Shown here piece by piece: positions 6,276 to 10,892 of a stretch of 10,892 bases of DNA. Source of the DNA: Chitinophagaceae bacterium (GTDB lineage: Bacteria; Bacteroidota; Bacteroidia; Chitinophagales; Chitinophagaceae); the NCBI GenBank assembly GCA_025924755.1, contig JAICHT010000103.1, forward strand, positions 1 through 10,892. The letters run 5' to 3'. A program made the translations under genes and the position numbers. The number at the start of each line of letters is the position of its first letter. The stretch's first letter is position 1. Under the pieces are notes generated by a model, which searched no databases, was not told the DNA's origin, and was given only the letters and a program-made list of their open reading frames with translations.

Positions 6276-6665
6276 TTATCGTGCAGGCCTGCGTAATAAG
6301 TATTCATCTAAACATAAGGGGGTTTGTCGCCATATTCTAATGGTTCCGTCGTCGTTGTATTGGTAATTATAATCTCCATTTAATAGCAGGCTTTTATCGG
6401 CATCATTGTGATTGACAGTACCTTTAAAGCTGATGATATTGGCTATTTGTTTGAACGAACCCTGGCCAATTGCGGGATATTGGGCTGCCGAACTTTGACC
6501 AATAAAGGTATTGCCATTGAAATGGATGGAAACTCGAGCCGTATCTTGCCCGCTACGATGAAAATAACCGATATATGTACCATCCAGTTCCAGTACATCT
6601 GCATTTACCTGGGTACAACTTATGAGAATAATTGCTAAGCCTAGGCAAGCTATTAGTTTTTTCAT
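6276..6665 (-). CDS. Small putative lipoprotein
   Basis: The 129-residue product starts MKKLIACLGLAIILISC, a short Sec/SPII signal peptide with a LISC lipobox and lipidated Cys at residue 17. The mature part is mostly beta-like: GTYIGYFHRSGQDTARVSIHF, then NTFIGQSSAAQYPAIGQGSF, then a LLLNGDYNYQYNDDGTIRIWRQ block, ending DEYLLRRPAR. I take it to be one of the small conserved lipoproteins of unknown function common in Bacteroidota, probably facing the periplasm. The start at 6665 is chosen because it begins the signal peptide; the frame is open a few codons further upstream. It lies 52 bases after purB on the same strand and may be read through from it, and it converges on the emfourin gene. 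Confidence 0.8.
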   Translation of the reverse strand: MKKLIACLGLAIILISCTQVNADVLELDGTYIGYFHRSGQDTARVSIHFNGNTFIGQSSAAQYPAIGQGSFKQIANIISFKGTVNHNDADKSLLLNGDYNYQYNDDGTIRIWRQTPLCLDEYLLRRPAR

Positions 6666-6717
6666 AGCTTTCGGTTTGCCCAACCTTAGGCAAATAGTAT
6701 GCTAAAAAATTTTACTA

Positions 6718-8064
6718 TCAATACTCGGGTTGCATACCCGTATAATTATGGGGGGTAATTGCCTTTAATTCTTTCTTTAAAGCCGCCTTTATACTAAGGG
6801 AATCTACGAACTGATGGATCATGGCTTTGTCGATTTTGGCTTTGCCACGGGTAAGTTCTTTTAGCGCTTCATAGGGATTTGGATATTGTTCCCGTCGCAA
6901 AATGGTTTGTATGGCTTCGGCTACTACGGCCCAATTGGCATCTAAATCATCGCTGATTTTTTCCTTGTTCAGCACCAATTTGTTCAATCCCTTTTCAATA
7001 GATTTAAATGCAATAATTGTATGAGCAAGAGGAACACCTAAATTGCGCAAAACGGTGGAGTCGGTTAAATCACGTTGCAAACGCGAAACCGGCAATTTGG
7101 CCGATAAGTGTTCCCACAAAGCGTTCGCTATACCAAGGTTTCCCTCTGCATTTTCAAAATCGATCGGGTTTACTTTATGCGGCATTGCCGAAGAACCCAC
7201 TTCACCTTCCTTTATTTTTTGTTTAAAATAATCCATGGAAATATAGGTCCACACATCCCGGCAAAAATCAATTAAAATAGTATTGATACGTTTCATAGCA
7301 TCGAAGTGTGCTGCCAGGTGATCATAATGTTCAATTTGGGTGGTAAACTGCATTCGTTCCAGCCCAAGTATTTCATTCACAAAATCATTGGCCAGTTGTA
7401 TCCAATCGGTATCGGGGTAGGCTATTACATGTGCATTGAAATTGCCGGTAGCGCCACCAAATTTAGCACTGAATGGAATGTATAAAAACTGTTCGATGCC
7501 ATTTTCAATTCGCTCGGTAAACACCATTATTTCCTTGCCCAATAGAGTAGGGCTGGCAGGTTGTCCGTGCGTCCGGGCCAGCATTGGAATATTTTTCCAT
7601 TCGCCGGCTAATAACTTTAACTGTGTATTTAAATTGAGTAAGAAAGGCAGGTATTCATATTCCACTGCATGCTTCCATAATAGTGGTATGGCAGTATTAT
7701 TGATATCCTGGGATGTTAAGCCAAAATGCACCCACTCTTTTGCAGCAGTCTCGCCGACTCTTTCCAGGCTGGCTTTTATAAAATATTCCACCGCTTTCAC
7801 GTCGTGGTTAGTGGTAGCTTCCAGGCGCTTAATTTCTGTAGCATCCTCAGTGCTGAATTCATCTTTTAGCTTATTCAATTGCTTTACTGCATTGCCGGAA
7901 AGTGTAAAAAATTTTTTTTCAGAAAGAAGAAAAAGGTATTCTACTTCCACTAGCACACGATATTTTATCAGCGCATATTCAGAGAAATATTCATCCAAAT
8001 GCTGCACTTGTTTACGATAGCGGCCATCGATAGCGGATATAGCGGTAAGCGGGTTGAGTTCCAT
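6718..8064 (-). CDS. purB: Adenylosuccinate lyase
   Basis: PurB cleaves SAICAR to AICAR plus fumarate and adenylosuccinate to AMP plus fumarate, acting twice in purine synthesis in the cytoplasm. The 448 residues align with the E. coli-type enzyme (456) from the first residue, MELNPLTAISAIDGRYRKQV. The catalytic His lies in ARTHGQPASP (H166, equivalent to E. coli H171), and the flexible signature loop VGSSAMPHKVNPIDFENAEGN carries the catalytic Ser (S292, with S291 beside it). The C-terminal segment NWAVVAEAIQTILRRE is also typical of this subgroup. It diverges from mqnA with 48 bases between start codons, and a TATTTTTG box lies 35 bases upstream of its ATG. The lipoprotein gene follows downstream. 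Confidence 0.97.
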   Translation of the reverse strand: MELNPLTAISAIDGRYRKQVQHLDEYFSEYALIKYRVLVEVEYLFLLSEKKFFTLSGNAVKQLNKLKDEFSTEDATEIKRLEATTNHDVKAVEYFIKASLERVGETAAKEWVHFGLTSQDINNTAIPLLWKHAVEYEYLPFLLNLNTQLKLLAGEWKNIPMLARTHGQPASPTLLGKEIMVFTERIENGIEQFLYIPFSAKFGGATGNFNAHVIAYPDTDWIQLANDFVNEILGLERMQFTTQIEHYDHLAAHFDAMKRINTILIDFCRDVWTYISMDYFKQKIKEGEVGSSAMPHKVNPIDFENAEGNLGIANALWEHLSAKLPVSRLQRDLTDSTVLRNLGVPLAHTIIAFKSIEKGLNKLVLNKEKISDDLDANWAVVAEAIQTILRREQYPNPYEALKELTRGKAKIDKAMIHQFVDSLSIKAALKKELKAITPHNYTGMQPEY

Positions 8065-8086
8065 ATTATTAAAGAGGATAGGAGCC

Positions 8087-8094
8087 TATCTTTG
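8087..8094 (+). promoter_or_regulatory. mqnA: Candidate mqnA -7 box
   Basis: TATCTTTG matches TAnnTTTG exactly and is followed by CG. It would place the transcript start about 12 bases before the TTG start of mqnA at 8113, which supports that start over any upstream codon. No TTG lies at the expected -33 distance. Confidence 0.5.
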
Positions 8095-8098
8095 CGAC

Positions 8099-8106
8099 CA
8101 AAAATA
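8099..8106 (-). promoter_or_regulatory. purB: Candidate purB -7 box facing the mqnA box
   Basis: On the minus strand TATTTTTG (8106-8099) matches TAnnTTTG. It lies 35 bases upstream of the purB ATG and only 4 bases from the mqnA box on the other strand. No -33 TTG is visible, and an A/T-rich match can be chance. Confidence 0.35.
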
Positions 8107-8112
8107 ATTCAT

Positions 8113-8856
8113 TTGAATAAGATTCGAGTAGCAGCGGTAAGTTATAATAACACAAAGCCTTTATTATACGGTATAAAACATCATCCTATATTAAAACAAA
8201 TAGATTTAATTGAAGATTATCCTTCGAAGATTGCACAAATGCTGATTGAAGATCAGGTGGATATTGGCCTGATTCCCGTGGCTGCCATACCTATGTTGAA
8301 ACAGTCTTTTTTAGTTACTGATTATTGTATTGGAAGTATAGGTGCAGTGGCTTCTGTTTGCATATTCAGCGAACAGCCTATGGAAAAAATTGAAAACGTT
8401 TATTTAGATTATCAATCCCGCACCTCGGTAAATCTTGCCAGGATACTGCTTCGGGAGTATTGGAAAAAAGAGGTTATGTTTATAGATGCCACCGGGGAAG
8501 ACTACAGGGGTAAAATAAATGGCTCTACAGCAGGTGTAGTAATAGGTGACAGGGCTTTGGAACAACGATTGATTTCGCCTTATATATACGACCTTGGCGA
8601 AGCATGGATGCAATATACCGGCTTGCCTTTTGTATTTGCCGGGTGGATCGCCAATAAACCGTTGCCGGAAGATTTTATAAATCAATTCAATGAGGCTAAT
8701 GCCTTAGGCTTGCAGCATTTGGACGACGTAGTAGCTGAAAATCCATGTCCGGTTTTTGATTTAAAGAAATATTATACAGAGTATATCAGTTATAAACTCA
8801 CGGAAGAGAAAAGAAAGGGACTGCGGTTGTTTTTAGAAAAGTTGAGGAAAGATTAG
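8113..8856 (+). CDS. mqnA: Chorismate dehydratase MqnA (futalosine menaquinone pathway), TTG start
   Basis: MqnA dehydrates chorismate to 3-[(1-carboxyvinyl)oxy]benzoate, the first step of the futalosine route to menaquinone, in the cytoplasm. The protein has the periplasmic-binding-like fold of the MqnA/MqnD family. Its N-terminus reads NKIRVAAVSYNNTKPLLYG, matching the usual VSYLNTxPL motif with Asn in place of Leu. VDIGLIPVAAIP (about residues 49-60) and the late FVFAGWIANKPLP block are also family marks. The proper N-terminus falls at TTG 8113, giving 247 residues, normal for the family. The only in-frame ATG lies at 7999, inside purB on the other strand, and would add 38 unrelated residues. 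A perfect -7 box 19 bases upstream agrees with the TTG start. Other menaquinone genes are not in the window. Confidence 0.93.
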   Translation: MNKIRVAAVSYNNTKPLLYGIKHHPILKQIDLIEDYPSKIAQMLIEDQVDIGLIPVAAIPMLKQSFLVTDYCIGSIGAVASVCIFSEQPMEKIENVYLDYQSRTSVNLARILLREYWKKEVMFIDATGEDYRGKINGSTAGVVIGDRALEQRLISPYIYDLGEAWMQYTGLPFVFAGWIANKPLPEDFINQFNEANALGLQHLDDVVAENPCPVFDLKKYYTEYISYKLTEEKRKGLRLFLEKLRKD

Positions 8857-8876
8857 TATTATTAAATAATCTTAAA

Positions 8877-8905
8877 TATATTGGCATTGTCTCTTAACCA
8901 ATATA
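8877..8905. repeat. 8-bp inverted repeat TATATTGG-N13-CCAATATA
   Basis: The perfect arms (8877-8884 and 8898-8905) lie between mqnA and the start of the secreted protein gene (8918). No T-run follows on either strand, so a terminator is not supported. Its place 12 bases before an ATG suggests a leader hairpin or regulator site. This is inferred from position only. Confidence 0.4.
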
Positions 8906-8917
8906 ACTGTAGTCCTT

Positions 8918-10552
8918 ATGAGAACTTGCTTTTTAATAAGCATTATCTTCTTTTGTTTACTATTTAAAACCTCAGCTCAAAATAGAGCAGCTTTACTAAG
9001 TGCTTTTGGTCAATATTATACTTGCGGAAAAATAGATGTTTCTGGTACGAAACTTACCATTGAAGCTTTAATAAAATTAAGCGGATCGGGTATTTACGAC
9101 AGAGGCAACCCTACTTATGATGACATCGTTTCAAAGCACAATAACCCTAGTGATGTAAACTATTTGCTAAGACCCGATCATTGTGAAATTACAACCTCTA
9201 ATGGTTATTATGCTACTAAATCTGGCTACCAGGCTTTTTCAAGGGATTCTTATTATCATGTAGCTATGACATATGACGGCGCTTTGCTGAAATTTTATGT
9301 AAATGGTTGTTTATACGATGAGGTAAACGCTACGGGAAACTTATTTATTAATAATTACTTAACTACAATCGGACAGCTAGCGGCTTCACCCACAACAACA
9401 GGGTATGAACAGTGTTATGGTTATATTGATGAAGTAAGAATATGGTCAGTAGTAAGATCGGAGAATGATATTAAGTTTAATATGCTTGATTTACCCAACC
9501 CAACTACACAAACAGGCTTATTGGCTTATTATAAATTTGAAGGGAATGCAAAAAATGTTCAGGGCAATAATGCCTATGATGCCGTACCAATTAACGGACC
9601 AACATTACAACCACAGGCTGGTTTTGCAGCCGTAAAGCCGTTTTCATCTTCTACTTCATTTCAACAACCGGGCTGTAATGGGGGTGATGGCAGAATTGTA
9701 ATAAACGCAATCGGTGGTAAAAGGCCGTATCACTACTCGTTGGATGGTATAAATTTTCGTGACTCATATACTTACGATGCATTAGGAGCAGGAAAATATA
9801 CTGTTTATGTAAAAACTGACGGCATTGGATGTTCCAAAATGGAAGAGGTAACTCTTATTAATAATACTCTAAAAACGAATGTTGATGTAAATAATATTAA
9901 GTGTTTTGGAGGCTCGGATGGAAAGATTAAATTAACAGGACCTGACAACAGGATTACTTATGAATACAACTTCAATAAAAGCGGATTTCAAGCCAATAAT
10001 TCTTTTGAAAATTTAAAGTCAGGTATTTACTCTATAAGTATAAAAAATAATAATGGTTGTGTAAAAGATACTTCAATTACTCTTACTCAACCTGCCGCCC
10101 TAAAAGTAGACGCGCTTATAAAGCCGGATACTTGTTTAAATAAAAAGGGCGCTATAAACTTGTTGGTAAGCGGTGGTACAAAACCCTATATTTATGAGTG
10201 GAAAGAAGGAGCAAATCAACCATCTATAATGAATTTAGCACCTGGTAATTATTCAGTTAATATTTCAGATAAATACGGTTGCTCTCTTACAAAAGAATTT
10301 CCAGTTGAAAATTATACTCCAAGGTTTGTTGTCGGTGTGAGTCCCGAAATAAAAACAATTTGTTCCGGAGATACTGTACTACTCAAAGCGTCGGGCGGTA
10401 ATGCCTATATATGGTCAGCAAATAATAGTATGCTAAATTCTTTAACCGCAACAAACATTGTATTCCCAACAGTTACCACTCATTATAAAGTGCTGATAAA
10501 AAATGAAGTCTGTAATATGGTTGATTCAGCGTTTTCTACAATAAGACGCTGA
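8918..10552 (+). CDS. Secreted LamG/SprB-repeat protein, 3' end lost at a junction
   Basis: The protein begins with a Sec signal peptide (MRTCFLISIIFFCLLFKTSA). A LamG/concanavalin-like domain follows at about residues 22-220, with YHVAMTYDG (113-121) and YIDEVRIWS (169-177). Three SprB-like repeats start near residues 249, 320 and 397, each with a Cys followed by a Gly- or Lys-rich turn (PGCNGGDG, IKCFGGSDG, DTCLNKKG) and a GxYxVxxxDxxGC-type end. An Ig-like segment (about 470-540) is cut short. Such proteins are typically surface adhesins or gliding proteins exported by type IX secretion, and end in a sorting domain that is missing here. The last residues before the TGA at 10550-10552 come from GC-rich sequence unlike the gene. 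The visible 544 residues are therefore best read as a 5' fragment with an artificial or recombined stop. Confidence 0.88.
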   Translation: MRTCFLISIIFFCLLFKTSAQNRAALLSAFGQYYTCGKIDVSGTKLTIEALIKLSGSGIYDRGNPTYDDIVSKHNNPSDVNYLLRPDHCEITTSNGYYATKSGYQAFSRDSYYHVAMTYDGALLKFYVNGCLYDEVNATGNLFINNYLTTIGQLAASPTTTGYEQCYGYIDEVRIWSVVRSENDIKFNMLDLPNPTTQTGLLAYYKFEGNAKNVQGNNAYDAVPINGPTLQPQAGFAAVKPFSSSTSFQQPGCNGGDGRIVINAIGGKRPYHYSLDGINFRDSYTYDALGAGKYTVYVKTDGIGCSKMEEVTLINNTLKTNVDVNNIKCFGGSDGKIKLTGPDNRITYEYNFNKSGFQANNSFENLKSGIYSISIKNNNGCVKDTSITLTQPAALKVDALIKPDTCLNKKGAINLLVSGGTKPYIYEWKEGANQPSIMNLAPGNYSVNISDKYGCSLTKEFPVENYTPRFVVGVSPEIKTICSGDTVLLKASGGNAYIWSANNSMLNSLTATNIVFPTVTTHYKVLIKNEVCNMVDSAFSTIRR

Positions 10553-10596
10553 AGGACGCGTCGGGCGACAATGGCCATCGAGTGAAGCTCGGGTGA
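10546..10596 (+). pseudogene. 3' tail of a probable integron cassette gene (5' part missing)
   Basis: Just after the composition change, one plus-strand frame encodes TLKDASGDNGHRVKLG and stops at TGA 10594-10596, one base before the attC site. Cassette genes usually end just before or inside their attC, so this looks like the last codons of one. Its upstream part is replaced by the AT-rich Bacteroidota gene, and the same frame meets a stop there at 10522-10524. The frame is too short to identify a family. Confidence 0.35.
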
Positions 10597-10597
10597 T

Positions 10598-10717
10598 GCC
10601 TAACGCCCCAGCTAAGCTGCGAGCCTTCCAGGGGCAATACCAAAAGACTAAATCGAGAAGATGGCGGGCGGCATCCTGCCGAGGTGCGGAACTCGTCAGC
10701 TTCAGCGTTCGTTAGGC
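10598..10717 (+). repeat. Integron attC recombination site (59-base-element type, 120 bp)
   Basis: The left outer box R'' is GCCTAAC (10598-10604) and the right outer box R' is GTTAGGC (10711-10717). They are perfect complements and fit RYYYAAC and GTTRRRY. The inner boxes are L'' CTAAGCTG (10612-10619) and L' CAGCTTCAG (10697-10705). These pair except for one extra base in L', the extrahelical base characteristic of attC. Stretches of 5-7 bases (GCCCCAG and CGTTC) separate the boxes and would form the unpaired central spacer. CGAG and CTCG extend the stem inward. A 120-bp length lies within the known range for attC. The orientation puts the preceding cassette on the left. No integrase gene or attI is in the window. 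Confidence 0.85.
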
Positions 10718-10891
10718 AGTCGCCGGGCAACGATATGGAATCAGATCGATCTGTGAATGCCAGATGAGAGGTCTGTTATTGACGACTAGATCGCCGCCGT
10801 ATGTAACCTGACCTGTCCATCTGGCTGTCCCTTGCCGCCGCAGCGTCAGAATTGTGGTTGGCACGCTCCAGAAATCAAATCGAAGGGTATC
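10712..10891 (-). CDS. Possible partial gene on the minus strand of the next cassette
   Basis: From the right window edge, a minus-strand frame stays open for 59 codons and ends at TAA 10714-10712, inside the R' box of attC. The product includes WTGQVTYGGDLVVNNRPLIW and ends DLIPYRCPATA. No start codon can be assigned because the frame runs off the window. Cassette genes usually point the other way, but antisense ones exist. In moderately GC-rich DNA 59 open codons are suggestive, not proof. No family was recognised. The plus-strand frames after attC offer only very short ATG frames. Confidence 0.25.
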   Translation of the reverse strand, partial: DTLRFDFWSVPTTILTLRRQGTARWTGQVTYGGDLVVNNRPLIWHSQIDLIPYRCPATA

Positions 10892-10892
10892 A

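Noticed and set aside
7436..8020. 194-codon plus-strand frame opposite purB
   Set aside because: It is antisense to purB, whose catalytic motifs are intact; the frame is a by-product of purB codon use.
7999..8112. ATG 7999 as the mqnA start
   Set aside because: It would add 38 non-conserved residues overlapping purB and lies upstream of the likely promoter. TTG 8113 matches the family N-terminus.
10536..10730. 64-codon minus-strand frame across the attC site
   Set aside because: It spans the composition junction and the whole attC palindrome, so it cannot be one natural gene.

Overview
The window looks like a piece of a Bacteroidota chromosome, most likely from the Chitinophagaceae or a close relative, with a foreign or chimeric last ~350 bases. 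Four things support this. The genes are AT-rich and mostly lack Shine-Dalgarno sequences. Several have TAnnTTTG-type -7 boxes just upstream. There is an mqnA gene of the futalosine menaquinone route. There is also a secreted LamG/SprB-repeat protein of the kind exported by the type IX secretion system. No rRNA, tRNA, CRISPR array or insertion sequence was seen.

Layout, left to right. On the minus strand, a MacB/FtsX-like ABC permease (605-1852) is followed by the N-terminal part of tsaD, which runs off the left edge (1-546). Then come a stand-alone CheY-like receiver (1993-2361, +) and, convergent with it, a small Asn-rich orphan protein (2369-2587, -). After a 373-base gap with promoter-like motifs lies prfC, peptide chain release factor 3 (2961-4559, +). 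A 303-base gap after prfC holds a 28-bp interrupted palindrome, a candidate -7 box and a possible 23-residue membrane microprotein. Next is a two-gene unit: a short-propeptide M4 metalloprotease of the protealysin type (4863-5942) and, 11 bases later, an emfourin-like protein expected to inhibit it (5954-6232). On the minus strand, purB (6718-8064) is followed by a small lipoprotein gene (6276-6665). mqnA (8113-8856, +) diverges from purB and appears to start at TTG. The last Bacteroidota gene is a secreted LamG/SprB-repeat protein (8918-10552) whose 3' end is lost.

Near 10541-10552 the composition changes abruptly: 20 of 60 G+C in 10441-10500 against 37 of 60 in 10561-10620. The GC-rich end contains what looks like a canonical integron attC recombination site (10598-10717), with perfectly complementary outer boxes GCCTAAC and GTTAGGC and inner boxes that pair apart from one extra base. 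It is preceded by the tail of a probable cassette gene and followed by the start of another cassette. This is either a real insertion or recombination junction or a metagenome assembly chimera; sequence alone cannot decide.

Most of the window is housekeeping: translation (tsaD, prfC), purine synthesis (purB) and menaquinone synthesis (mqnA). The parts that most deserve a second look are the protease-inhibitor pair with its upstream control region, and the attC-bearing junction.
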